64,000 nt of DNA from contig JAHBWE010000004.1 in the NCBI GenBank assembly GCA_019637155.1, positions 1-64,000 of the forward strand, read 5' to 3'. The position numbers and the translations under genes were made by a program. Position 1 is the first letter of the stretch, and each line of letters starts with the position of its first letter. This document shows positions 36,986-45,643 of this stretch, in pieces. This DNA comes from Labilithrix sp. (lineage in GTDB: Bacteria > Myxococcota_A > Polyangia > Polyangiales > Polyangiaceae). The notes below the pieces were generated by a model. It saw nothing but the letters and a program-made list of their open reading frames with translations, was not told where the DNA came from and did not search any database.

Positions 36986-39900
36986 CGGGCCGCTCCCTCC
37001 GGTGGTGCCGTGCCGCTTCGTCGACGCCGCCGCCTTCGAAGCCGCTTCGGCGAAGGCGAGCGCGGAGGCGCACCTCGCGGCGTGGGTCTCGAGGCTCGAA
37101 GACGCCGTCCCGCTCGAGCTACCGGCGGACCGACCGCGAACGCGCGCGCGATCGACGCGCGGCGGCTCCGTCGCGATCGAGCTCGACGCGGACCTCACCG
37201 CGCAGGTGCGCGGCGTCGCGCGGCGGCTCGGGACGACCGGCTTCATGGTCTTGCTCGCGGCGTTCGATCTGCTGCTCGCGCGCTCGTGCGGACAAGACGA
37301 CATCGTCGTCGGCACGCCGGTGTCGCTGCGCGCGCACCCCGACACGCTCGGCGTCGTCGGGTTCTTCGTGAACACCGTGCCGGTGCGTGTATCGCTCGGA
37401 GGCGCCGCCGACTTCGCCGCCCTCGTCGCGGCGGTCCAGACCGCCGTGCTCGACGCGTTCGCCCTCCGCGACGTTCCGATCGACGCGATCGCGGCCGCGC
37501 TGAGGACGGGAGACGCCGGCGCGCCGCCGTTCCGCGCGGCGTTCGCGCTCGGCGCCGACGCGTCGGAGGCGTGGACCGTGCCCGCGGTCCGCGCGCGCGT
37601 CCACGAGCATCCGTCGACCGGGGCGCGCGTCGAGCTCGGGCTCCTCCTCACCGAAGGTCGCGAGCGCGTCCACGGCTACCTCGAATACGACGCGGACCTC
37701 TTCGACGCCATCCGGATCGAGGCGATGGCGCGGCACTTCGTGGTCCTCCTGCGCGCAGCGCTCGCTGATCCGCGGGCCGATCTCTGGCGCCTCGACATGC
37801 GGACTCCGGAGGAGCGCGCGGCGCTCGACAGATGGAACGACACACGGCGCGCCGCGCTCGACGATCGACCCGCGCACGCGTTCTTCGAGGACCACGCCCG
37901 TTCGCGTCCTTCGGCGATCGCCCTCCGCTTCCGCGGGGCGAGCCTCCTCTACGGCGAGCTCGACGCGTGGGCGGAGCGCGTCGCCGCCGCGCTCCGCGCC
38001 GCCGGAGTCGGCCGCGGCCAGCGCGTCGGGCTCGCGATCGAGCGCGGGTTCGGGCTCGTCGCAGGGATCCTCGGCGCCTGGAAGGCGGGAGCGGCGTACG
38101 TCCCGCTCGATCCGGGATATCCGCCGGGACGGCTCCGGCTGTTCCTCGAGGACAGCGGGCTCCGACACGTCCTCGTCGAAGGTACGCTGCCCGCCGCGCT
38201 CGACGGCGCCGCGGCGCTCGAGACGGTGGACGTCGCCGCGGCGCGGAGCGCGGCGGACGTCGCGCCCCCCGCCGGTGAGCCGCCGGGTCCCGACGATCTC
38301 GCCTACGTCATCTACACCTCGGGCTCGACGGGTCGTCCAAAGGGCGTGGAGCTGGCCCACCGCGGCCTCTGCAACCTGATCGCGTCGCTGCGCGAGCTCT
38401 TCCGCGTGGGGGCCGCCGATCGCGTGCTCCAGTTCGCGTCCACCAACTTCGACGCGTCCGTCTGGGAGATCGCGATGGCGCTCATGGCCGCGGGAGGGAC
38501 GCTCGTCCTCGTGCCGCGGGAGAGCGTCGCGGATCCAGCCGCGCTGACGTCCCTCCTCGTCTCCGAGCGCGTCACGATCGCGACGCTCCCGCCGGTGATG
38601 CTCCACGAGCTCGATCCGGCCGCGTGTCCGGTGAAGACGATCATCTCCGCCGGCGAGGCCTGCACGATCGAGCTCGTGCGGCGCTGGGCGCCGGGTCGCC
38701 GCTTCGTCAACGCCTACGGGCCCACCGAGACGACCGTCTGCGCGACGCTGGAGATCGTCCGCGACGGGCTCGAGAGACCACCGCCGATCGGGCGGCCCCT
38801 CCCCAACATGCGCGCCTACGTCCTCGGCCGCGGTGACGTCGCTTCTCCGCCCGGGATCGTCGGCGAGCTGTGCATCGGGAGCGAGGTCGCGCTCGCGCGC
38901 GGCTACCTCGGCCAACCCGAGCTCACCGCCGCGCGGTTCGTCGACGATCCGTTCGTGGACGGCGCGCGGATGTACCGGACGGGAGACCTCGCGGCGTGGT
39001 CGCGCGGCGGCTCGCTCGAGTACGTCGGCCGGAGCGATCGTCAGGTCAAGCTCCGCGGGCACCGCATCGAGCTCGACGAGATCGAGCACGCGCTGGCGAG
39101 CCGGCCCGGCGCGCTGCGGAGCGCCGTCGTCGTCGCGCGCCGCCCGCCGAGGGACGAGGTCCTCCTCGGGTTCGTCGAGCCGGACGCGCGCGGGTTCGAC
39201 GCCGACGTCGCGCTCGCCGCGATGCGCGAGTCGCTCCTCGCCTATATGGTGCCGGCGCGCCTCGTGGTCGTCGACGCGATGCCGATCACGCCCAACGGCA
39301 AGATCGATCGCAAGGCGCTGGAGCGGTGGTCCCTCGAGGACGCGCCGATCGACGCGGCGGCCGCCGCCGCGCCCGCCGTCGATCCGCTTGAAGCGAGCGT
39401 CGCGCGGCTCTTCGCCGACGCCCTCGGTCTGCCGGCGTTCGGTCTCGACGACTCGTTCTTCGAGCACGGCGGGCACTCGCTCATGGCCGCGCGCCTCGGC
39501 GTCCGTCTCCACGAGGCCACCGGCGTGGCGGTGCCGCTCGCGAAGGTCTTCGAGCGGCCGACGGTCCGCGCGGTCGCCGCGTGCATCCGGGCGATCCGCG
39601 CGGGCGAGGTCTCCGGGCCGGAGGCGATCGATCTCTCCGCCGACGTGCACCTCGACCCGGCGATCATGCCTGCAGGCGACGCGACCTCGGAAGCGGCGTG
39701 GCGCGCGGTGCTCGTCACCGGCGCGACCGGCTTCCTCGGTGCGCACCTCGTCGAGCGCCTGCTGTCGGCGACGTCCGCCCTTGTGTGCTGCCTCGTCCGC
39801 GCCGCCCACGCCGGCGAGGCGCTCGCGCGCGTGCGGGACAACCTCGCGCGCTACGGCCTGTGGAGGCCCGAGCACGCCACGCGAGTCCACGTCGTCTGCG

Positions 39901-41141
39901 GCGATCTCGCCGCGCCGCGCCTCGGCCTCGACGACGCGACCTACGCCGAGCTCGCGGAGGAGATCGACGCCGTCCTGCACAACGGCGCCTACGTGAACCA
40001 CGTCCGCCCGTACGCCGCGCTCCGTCCGGTCAACGTGCTCGGCACCGTCGAGGCGCTGCGCTTCGCGTGCACCGGGCGCCCGAAGGCGTTCCACTACGTC
40101 TCGACGGTCGACGCCGTGACGCCGTCGGCGATCGAGGACGGCGTCGCGCAGGAGGCGCGCGGCGGCGCCGACGGTGACGTCCTCGCCACCGGCTACGCGC
40201 AGAGCAAATGGGTCGCGGAGGGCCTCGTCGAGCTCGCCGCCGAGCGCGGCCTGCGCGCCTCCATCTCGCGCCCCGCGGCCGTCTGCGGGCGCGCCGACGG
40301 CGGGCGCTGGAACGTCGGCGACTTCTTCACGCGGTTGCTCGAGACGTGCCTCGAGCTCGGCGCGGTCCCCGACTGGCGGCTCGAGATCAACGTCCTCGGC
40401 GTGGACGAGGTCGCGGCGTGGATCGTCGACATCTTCCGCGCGGCCCGGCCGGGGCGGGCGCGGCTCCATCACGTCACGCACCCCGACTCGCTCACGAGCG
40501 GCGACGTCACCGCCGCGATGATCGCGCGCGGCCACGCCGTCCGGCTCGTCCCGTTCGCGGAGTGGCGCGCGTCGCTGTTCGAGAGGGCGAGCCGGGGAGA
40601 GGATCATCCGCTCGTTCCCATGCTGAGCCTCTTCGACGAGCGGCGAGACTGGGACGTCTCCGTACGCTTCGCGAACGTCGAGGCGCGCAAGACGGCGCCG
40701 CGCGAGCGGTTCGCGAGCCCGCGCGAGTCGGTGACGGCGTTCTTGCGGCGACACGGCCCTGCGCCCGAGCTCGGGCTCTCCGAGCGCGTCGCTCCCTACT
40801 TCGAGGCGCTGCTCGCCGAGCCCGCGGAGGAGCCGGCGGCGCTGCGGCGCAAGCTCGCCGACTGGGTCGAGCCCGTCACGCGAGCCGCCGCGCGGTACCC
40901 TCGGCTGAACGTCTCGCTCGCGTGGCGCCTCCAGCGCGCGTCGCTCGATCTCCTCGACGCGGTCGAAGAGAGCACGCTCGGACCGGAGCGGCGCTGGGTC
41001 CAGGCGTCGATCGAGTACCTCGTCCGCGAAGGGGACGCGGTCCACGACTTCGAGCAGGCGGACGGGCTCCTCGACGATCTCGAGGTCCACAACGCCGTCG
41101 CCGCCGCCGTCGGCCGCGAAGAGCTCTGCGTCCGCCTGTAG
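36891..41141 (+). CDS. non-ribosomal peptide synthetase, second part (rest of C, A-Phe, T, terminal reductase)
   Basis: 1416 residues. Condensation continues from HHIAFDG at the N-terminus to about 330. Adenylation spans about 335-830 (YTSGSTGRPKG near 472, NAYGPTETT). The pocket code DAWTIAAVCK matches phenylalanine (GrsA type). The carrier domain has GGHSL with Ser863. From about 938 a short-chain-dehydrogenase-type thioester reductase begins (VLVTGATGFLGAHL, Tyr and Lys in GYAQSKW near 1101), which would release the peptide as an aldehyde or alcohol using NAD(P)H. With the first part the order is A-T-C-A-T-R, as in the aureusimine/phevalin synthetases. The first residues of the true frame lie upstream of 36891. 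Confidence 0.88.
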   Translation: MIFVVHHIAFDGPSLAVALGDLAALYRHRCGDGPLPPVVPCRFVDAAAFEAASAKASAEAHLAAWVSRLEDAVPLELPADRPRTRARSTRGGSVAIELDADLTAQVRGVARRLGTTGFMVLLAAFDLLLARSCGQDDIVVGTPVSLRAHPDTLGVVGFFVNTVPVRVSLGGAADFAALVAAVQTAVLDAFALRDVPIDAIAAALRTGDAGAPPFRAAFALGADASEAWTVPAVRARVHEHPSTGARVELGLLLTEGRERVHGYLEYDADLFDAIRIEAMARHFVVLLRAALADPRADLWRLDMRTPEERAALDRWNDTRRAALDDRPAHAFFEDHARSRPSAIALRFRGASLLYGELDAWAERVAAALRAAGVGRGQRVGLAIERGFGLVAGILGAWKAGAAYVPLDPGYPPGRLRLFLEDSGLRHVLVEGTLPAALDGAAALETVDVAAARSAADVAPPAGEPPGPDDLAYVIYTSGSTGRPKGVELAHRGLCNLIASLRELFRVGAADRVLQFASTNFDASVWEIAMALMAAGGTLVLVPRESVADPAALTSLLVSERVTIATLPPVMLHELDPAACPVKTIISAGEACTIELVRRWAPGRRFVNAYGPTETTVCATLEIVRDGLERPPPIGRPLPNMRAYVLGRGDVASPPGIVGELCIGSEVALARGYLGQPELTAARFVDDPFVDGARMYRTGDLAAWSRGGSLEYVGRSDRQVKLRGHRIELDEIEHALASRPGALRSAVVVARRPPRDEVLLGFVEPDARGFDADVALAAMRESLLAYMVPARLVVVDAMPITPNGKIDRKALERWSLEDAPIDAAAAAAPAVDPLEASVARLFADALGLPAFGLDDSFFEHGGHSLMAARLGVRLHEATGVAVPLAKVFERPTVRAVAACIRAIRAGEVSGPEAIDLSADVHLDPAIMPAGDATSEAAWRAVLVTGATGFLGAHLVERLLSATSALVCCLVRAAHAGEALARVRDNLARYGLWRPEHATRVHVVCGDLAAPRLGLDDATYAELAEEIDAVLHNGAYVNHVRPYAALRPVNVLGTVEALRFACTGRPKAFHYVSTVDAVTPSAIEDGVAQEARGGADGDVLATGYAQSKWVAEGLVELAAERGLRASISRPAAVCGRADGGRWNVGDFFTRLLETCLELGAVPDWRLEINVLGVDEVAAWIVDIFRAARPGRARLHHVTHPDSLTSGDVTAAMIARGHAVRLVPFAEWRASLFERASRGEDHPLVPMLSLFDERRDWDVSVRFANVEARKTAPRERFASPRESVTAFLRRHGPAPELGLSERVAPYFEALLAEPAEEPAALRRKLADWVEPVTRAAARYPRLNVSLAWRLQRASLDLLDAVEESTLGPERRWVQASIEYLVREGDAVHDFEQADGLLDDLEVHNAVAAAVGREELCVRL

Positions 41142-41189
41142 CTGTCCGAGATGGTCACGACCTCGACCGAGCTGCCGGCGCCGGGGTGA

Positions 41190-41648
41190 TCACGACGTCC
41201 AGATCGCGCCCCGGCGGGCGGCGCACCGCGAGGCCAACCGGTGTCGCTCTGTCGGCCACGCTTGCGCGAACTGCCAGGTGTCGGGGTCGTCGTCGATCGA
41301 CGGATCGAAGCTGATCGCCGGCGGGCGCGGCGCTCGCAACGTAAACGCGAACGCATCGAGGGGGAGCGCGAGGCCGAGGCCGCGAGCCTTGATATACGCC
41401 TCTTTCAGCGTCCAGTAGTCGAAGAACACGCGCGCGCGTTCGGCCTCGTCCCGGCGCCGGAGATCCGCCACCTCTCGCGCGGCGAAGAACCGGTGCGCGA
41501 CACCGTGCGTGCGCTGCGGCTCCACCCGCTCCACGTCGACGCCGACGTCCAGTGTGCGGGTGAACGCGCACGCGATGACGTCATCGCTGTGCGAGACGTT
41601 GAAGCCGATCCGCACCGGCACGAACGACGCCAGCTCCGGGCGGGCCAT
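41190..41648 (-). CDS. Sfp-type 4'-phosphopantetheinyl transferase, C-terminal two thirds
   Basis: 152 residues with the family signatures FNVSHSDDVIACAF, VGVDVERV (metal-binding Asp and Glu) and WTLKEAYIKARGLGL. It transfers phosphopantetheine from CoA to the carrier-domain serine of NRPSs. The N-terminal third lies in another frame at 41641-41886. The ATG at 41648 is probably only a chance start after a frameshift. It converges on the NRPS with a 48-base gap; its natural partners are the two T domains next door. Confidence 0.8.
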   Translation of the reverse strand: MARPELASFVPVRIGFNVSHSDDVIACAFTRTLDVGVDVERVEPQRTHGVAHRFFAAREVADLRRRDEAERARVFFDYWTLKEAYIKARGLGLALPLDAFAFTLRAPRPPAISFDPSIDDDPDTWQFAQAWPTERHRLASRCAARRGAIWTS

Positions 41649-41886
41649 GGGCGTTCGTCACGAGCCGCCACGCGCGCGGATCGCCGCCGAGGAAACGCGA
41701 GAGCTGGAGGCGGACGAGCGCGCGACCGATGACGAACCGCTCCTTGTCGGCGTCGAGGTGGAGACGGACCTCTCGCGCCAGCTCGTCCTCGCTCAGCAGT
41801 CGCCGGTAGCGCGAGAGCTGGGAGCGCACCTCCGGATCGTCTCGCCGAGCGGTGAGCACGTGCACGACGCGCTCGAGGTGGGACAT
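41641..41886 (-). pseudogene. Sfp-type phosphopantetheinyl transferase, N-terminal fragment in the other frame
   Basis: The start at 41886 reads MSHLERVVHVLTARR, then a helical stretch with LLSEDELAREVRLHL, RFVIGRALVRLQLSRFLG and WRLVTNAHG, the expected N-terminal domain of Sfp enzymes. After NAHG the frame goes astray. Dropping one G from the plus-strand run GGGCGGGCC (41638-41646) would join NAHG to RPELASFVPVRIGFNVSHS. Either an authentic mutation or a homopolymer error. Confidence 0.7.
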
Positions 41887-41893
41887 CGCCCGC

Positions 41894-43033
41894 TCAGCCT
41901 TTGAGCTTGTACGTCGTGGTCAGCGACGCGATCGCTTCCTTCGCGCGCTTCTGGATCTCCTTGTTCGGATGGTTCTCGTACTTGCGCATCAGCTTCAACG
42001 TCTTCTCGTCGCGTCGCTGGTAGTAGATGTTGAAGAGGGCAGCGCTGCGCGTGGCGTCGTCGGCCCCGGCGTCATTGACCACCTTCTCGAGGAACGTGTA
42101 GACGCCCTCGCACTGCGCGTCGTCCGCCGCCCGCTTCGTCACGCCGGCGACGAGCTGGGCGCACGGCTCGCGCAGGACCATCGCGAAGGGGTTCTTGTAT
42201 TCCTTCTTCGCGAGGCGCGTCTCCGCCTCCGCGAGGAGGGCGTCGATGTGCTTGCCCTTGCAGAAGACCATCGCCTCGGCGGCCTTCGCCGCGACGCCGA
42301 GGTCGGCGCTCTTCAGATAGCCCTCGGCCCACGGGCACGCGGCCGACCTCTCCTCGTCGGTCGCGTTCGACATCCTCGGGACGGCGTCGAGCGCGGCGGA
42401 GGCGTGCGCCGGTGTCTTCTCGGCGACCTCCTTGAGCTTGGGGAGCCCCTTCGTGCGGCCGAACACGAGGAGGTGCCGGTAGACGTTGTCGCGCGCCTCC
42501 TTCGTGGGATGAGCGTCGGCGACGGCGTAGAGCGGATCGAACATCGCCGCGATGGTGGCGAGCTGCGCGATGGGGCCCGCCATGCGCGTCGCGCGGTTTC
42601 CGGACTCGTCCTTCAATGCCGCGAGCGCGGACGTGACCGCCTCCTTCGTCGCGTTCTTGCGTTTCCCTTCGTCGCCGAGGTTGTCGAACTGCTCGGCCAG
42701 GAGCGCCACCGCGACCGCCGAGGTCTTCGCGTCGTCCTTTTTCCGGACGAGCGCGATCATCGTCGACGCGAACGCCGCCGGCTTGCTCTCGCGTACGTGC
42801 TTCGACAGCGCGTCGACGACGCCGTCCTTGCACGAGAAGGCCTGGCCCTGCTCGACGTTCACGGTGCACTTGTCGACGTGCGCCTTCACGTGACCGGCGA
42901 GCGTGGCGTCGACCGCGGACTCGGCGGTGCTCGCCGACTCGGCGGCGGGCGGAGCGCCGTTGTCGCCGGCGCCGGCCTTCGAGCAAGCCGCGAGCGCGAC
43001 GAAGAGAACGAGGAGCGAGCGCGTCGTCTTCAT
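41894..43033 (-). CDS. helical-repeat lipoprotein of unknown function
   Basis: 379 residues with a clear lipobox (VLFVALAACS, Cys17), a short Ala/Ser-rich linker and then an almost wholly helical body with HEAT/ARM-like spacing (for example TSAVAVALLAEQF, AAKAAEAMVFC, RSAALFNIYYQ). A few scattered Cys (KCTVN, FSCKD, AACPW) may form disulfides. It starts 7 bases upstream of the transferase fragment on the same strand; no functional link is evident. Confidence 0.7.
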   Translation of the reverse strand: MKTTRSLLVLFVALAACSKAGAGDNGAPPAAESASTAESAVDATLAGHVKAHVDKCTVNVEQGQAFSCKDGVVDALSKHVRESKPAAFASTMIALVRKKDDAKTSAVAVALLAEQFDNLGDEGKRKNATKEAVTSALAALKDESGNRATRMAGPIAQLATIAAMFDPLYAVADAHPTKEARDNVYRHLLVFGRTKGLPKLKEVAEKTPAHASAALDAVPRMSNATDEERSAACPWAEGYLKSADLGVAAKAAEAMVFCKGKHIDALLAEAETRLAKKEYKNPFAMVLREPCAQLVAGVTKRAADDAQCEGVYTFLEKVVNDAGADDATRSAALFNIYYQRRDEKTLKLMRKYENHPNKEIQKRAKEAIASLTTTYKLKG

Positions 43034-43080
43034 GGCGTCTGACGTTCATCGATCTCGAGGCGCTCCGCCTGCTCCGTCCG

Positions 43081-43106
43081 CGCTCATTCGTTGCTCGATC
43101 CGCTCG
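43081..43106 (-). repeat. dispersed intergenic repeat, copy 3 (diverged)
   Basis: Read on the minus strand, this segment matches copy 5 at 47756 over 26 bases with three differences (core CGGATCGAGC instead of CAGATCGAGC). It lies between the divergent helical lipoprotein and HTTM genes. Confidence 0.6.
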
Positions 43107-43157
43107 CTCGGCCGGCGCTCCGCTCGTGGGCTGGTGTATCTCGACGTCGAAGAATGG

Positions 43158-44576
43158 GTGGACGTGAACCGCCAGGTGATACGCGCGGTCGCTACCCTCG
43201 ATCTGCGCTCGCTGGCGGCGATGCGCATCGGGATCGGCGCCCTCATGCTCGCGGACGTGCTCGAGCGGTCGAGCCGCCTCACGCTCGACTACACCGACGA
43301 GGGGCTCCTCCCGCGGTCGTGGCTCATCGAGGCCGGCCGCGACGCGCCGCTCCTGTTCGTGCACGGCGTCGACGGCGGCGCGCCGTTCGCGGCGGCGTGC
43401 ATGATCGCGTCCGCGGTCGTGGCGGCGCTCCTCCTCGCCGGCTGGCGCACGCGGATGATGTCGCTCCTCGCGTGGATCCTCTGGAGCTCGCTCCAGGCGC
43501 GCAACCCGATGATCGCGCACCACGGCGACACGATCCTTCGGTTCATCTTGTTCTGGGGCGCGCTCTTGCCGTGGGGCGCGCGCTGGTCGCTCGACGCGCG
43601 ACGACGCCCGCCGGCGCCCGACGCGTTCGTCGGCCCCGCCGCGGTGGGCTACCTGCTCCAGCTCGTCTTCGTCTACGCCTTCAGCGTCGCGTACAAGACA
43701 GGGCCGGCGTGGCGCGAGGACTTCGACGCGGTGGCGCTGGCTCTGCGCGTGCACGGCTACGCGACGCCGCTCGGCGAAGCGCTCCTCGGCTATCCGCGCG
43801 CGATCGTGGCGCTCACGATCTCCGTCCTCGCGCTGGAGGCGCTCGGCGCGTTCCTGGTCCTGTCGCCGTGGCGGACGGAGGCGGCGCGGCTCGTCGCGGC
43901 GGCGGCGTTCATCACGTTCCACGTCGGCCTCGGGCTCACGATGCGGCTCGGGCTCTTCGTGCCGCTCGCGATCGTCGCGTGGATCGGCGTCTTGCCCGCG
44001 CGCGTCTGGCGGCGAGGCCCGCCGACCATCGGCGAGAGCGTCGGCGGTCGCGCGGCGACGTGGATCACGGCGGCGGCGACGGCCTTCGCGCTCCTCGTCA
44101 ACGTCGACGCCCTCGCGTCGTTCCGCGCGCGCACCGACGTCGCGTCGCCCTTGCCGGCGCTGCCGGTGGTGGCGAAGATCGCCGCGCGCATGGGGCTCTC
44201 GCAGGAGTGGTCGATGTTCGCGCCCGAGCCGGCGTCGCTCAGCGGACGACTGCGCGCGACGATGACCCGCGCCGACGGGGAGACCGTGGACGTCCTGCGC
44301 GGCGAGGTCGTGGAGCCGAACGGTCCGTTACCGGACGGGCCGCGCGCGCCGCTTCGCGTTCGCCAGCAGGAGCTGCGCTGGGCGTACTGGATGTATCCCG
44401 AGGCCGTAGAGCGCTATGCGCGATACGCCTGCGCGAACGGCGTGTTCGGCGAGCCGCCCCCACCGCCGGGTCTGCTCACCGTCCGCGCCGGCCTCGCGTC
44501 GACGCGCGAGGTCGACCGGACGACGCCGCCGGAGTGGATCGAGCTCGTGTCGGTGCCGTGCGATCCCGCTCGTTGA
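43158..44576 (+). CDS. HTTM-domain membrane protein (gamma-carboxylase-like)
   Basis: About 472 residues from the GTG at 43158; a GTG at 43134 is also possible, while the frame further upstream is only open by chance. The N-terminal segment LRSLAAMRIGIGALMLADVL and YTDEGLLPRSWL, followed by at least eight hydrophobic helices and RNPMIAHHGDTILRFILFWG, identify the HTTM family. Its best-known member is vitamin K-dependent gamma-carboxylase. The C-terminal part after residue 330 is soluble (SQEWSMFAPEP is typical). The reaction in bacteria is not established. Confidence 0.8.
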   Translation: MDVNRQVIRAVATLDLRSLAAMRIGIGALMLADVLERSSRLTLDYTDEGLLPRSWLIEAGRDAPLLFVHGVDGGAPFAAACMIASAVVAALLLAGWRTRMMSLLAWILWSSLQARNPMIAHHGDTILRFILFWGALLPWGARWSLDARRRPPAPDAFVGPAAVGYLLQLVFVYAFSVAYKTGPAWREDFDAVALALRVHGYATPLGEALLGYPRAIVALTISVLALEALGAFLVLSPWRTEAARLVAAAAFITFHVGLGLTMRLGLFVPLAIVAWIGVLPARVWRRGPPTIGESVGGRAATWITAAATAFALLVNVDALASFRARTDVASPLPALPVVAKIAARMGLSQEWSMFAPEPASLSGRLRATMTRADGETVDVLRGEVVEPNGPLPDGPRAPLRVRQQELRWAYWMYPEAVERYARYACANGVFGEPPPPPGLLTVRAGLASTREVDRTTPPEWIELVSVPCDPAR

Positions 44577-44602
44577 GCAGATCGAGCAAGCGAGAGCACG
44601 AG
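44575..44602 (+). repeat. dispersed intergenic repeat, copy 4
   Basis: The exact 13-mer GAGCAGATCGAGC begins 2 bases before the end of the HTTM gene and is followed by AAGCGAGAGC and CGAGTGGAG, a looser version of the downstream half of the repeat. Confidence 0.65.
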
Positions 44603-44679
44603 TGGAGCGCACGGTGCCACACACTCCTTCGTCAACCCGGACTACCTCGCCGATCGGCGTCATGAACATGGGAGGAGCA

Positions 44680-45627
44680 ATGGGGACGAAGCGAAGCATC
44701 GGGGGACGAGCTTTGGTGTTGGGGCTCGGTATTTCGACGGCGTGGGTGCTCATCCCGTCCGCGCCGGCCGAAGCGCAGAGCGTCGCCGGCGGAGGACAGG
44801 CCTGCGGCGGGGCCCTTGGCAGCCAGGGCAACTGCCAGTCGGGGTACGTCTGCAGTATGGGGCCCTCGGGGACGGCGAGGTATTGCGCCATCAACGGCGG
44901 ATGCGGCTGGCCGGGCAGCAACGGGAAGGGCATCGGGGAGCGCGTCACGATCAACGGGCAGATGCGCTATTGCGCCGGGCCCGCGCAGGGCTTCCAGTCT
45001 CTCCGCGCAGCGGGGGAGAGCTGCTCGGTCGACCACGCCTGCACCTCCAACAACTGCGCCTACAGCGTCGGCATGAAGCGCTGCGCGCCCGCCGGCAAGA
45101 CCTGCGTGACGCCGCCGCTGCCGCAGGTCGCGGCGATGGGCATGGCCCAGGGCGATACGCGGCTCCACAACGGCAAGTACTACCGGTGTCAGGGTGGGGC
45201 GTACGGCTTGATAGAGGTGAGGGCGGCGGGTCAGTACTGCAACGCCCTCATCGAATGCGCGCAACAGATGTGCGAACCGCCGAGGACCACGCTCGGGGCG
45301 ACGCTCGTCGCATCGAACCCGACGAGCTATTGCCAGCAGGCCGGCCTGTGCATCTCGCCCAACAACGGCGGTGAGGCCGTGAGCGACGGGCTCAAGCGCG
45401 CGATCGGCGGCGTCGAGTATCGCTGCGTCGGCAGCCAGCGCCGGTGGTTGAAGCAGAAGGCGGCCGGGGAGACCTGCACCTCGAACGCCGAGTGTTCGTC
45501 GTTCAACTGCAACCTCACGAACACCTCGCAGACGGTGCGCAGGTGCCAGTCGACGGGGCCCGGCAACCCGTCGATCGGCGTCGCGTCGGTGCCCGCCGCG
45601 CCCCCGGAGCCCGGCACGACGGGCTGA
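44680..45627 (+). CDS. secreted Cys-rich protein
   Basis: 315 residues from the ATG at 44680, preceded by GGAGG at 44671-44675; ATGs at 44662 and 44668 are in frame. A classical signal peptide ends near PAEAQS, with no lipobox. The mature part has over 20 cysteines in repeated patterns such as GNCQSGYVC, SVDHACTSNNC and TSNAECSSFNC, followed by a short Pro-rich end. These Dickkopf-like Cys modules are common in myxobacterial exported proteins. Function unknown. Confidence 0.75.
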   Translation: MGTKRSIGGRALVLGLGISTAWVLIPSAPAEAQSVAGGGQACGGALGSQGNCQSGYVCSMGPSGTARYCAINGGCGWPGSNGKGIGERVTINGQMRYCAGPAQGFQSLRAAGESCSVDHACTSNNCAYSVGMKRCAPAGKTCVTPPLPQVAAMGMAQGDTRLHNGKYYRCQGGAYGLIEVRAAGQYCNALIECAQQMCEPPRTTLGATLVASNPTSYCQQAGLCISPNNGGEAVSDGLKRAIGGVEYRCVGSQRRWLKQKAAGETCTSNAECSSFNCNLTNTSQTVRRCQSTGPGNPSIGVASVPAAPPEPGTTG

Positions 45628-45643
45628 TCGATCGCGAGGAGCG

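Noticed and set aside
37119-41090. A 1323-codon open frame antisense to the NRPS
   Set aside because: It mirrors the codon structure of the NRPS, is extremely Arg/Glu/Asp-rich and has no recognisable domain. Long antisense frames are normal in DNA this GC-rich.
42903-43157. N-terminal extension of the HTTM protein
   Set aside because: The upstream in-frame codons overlap the start of the divergent lipoprotein gene and read through the dispersed repeat. HTTM homology begins after 43158.
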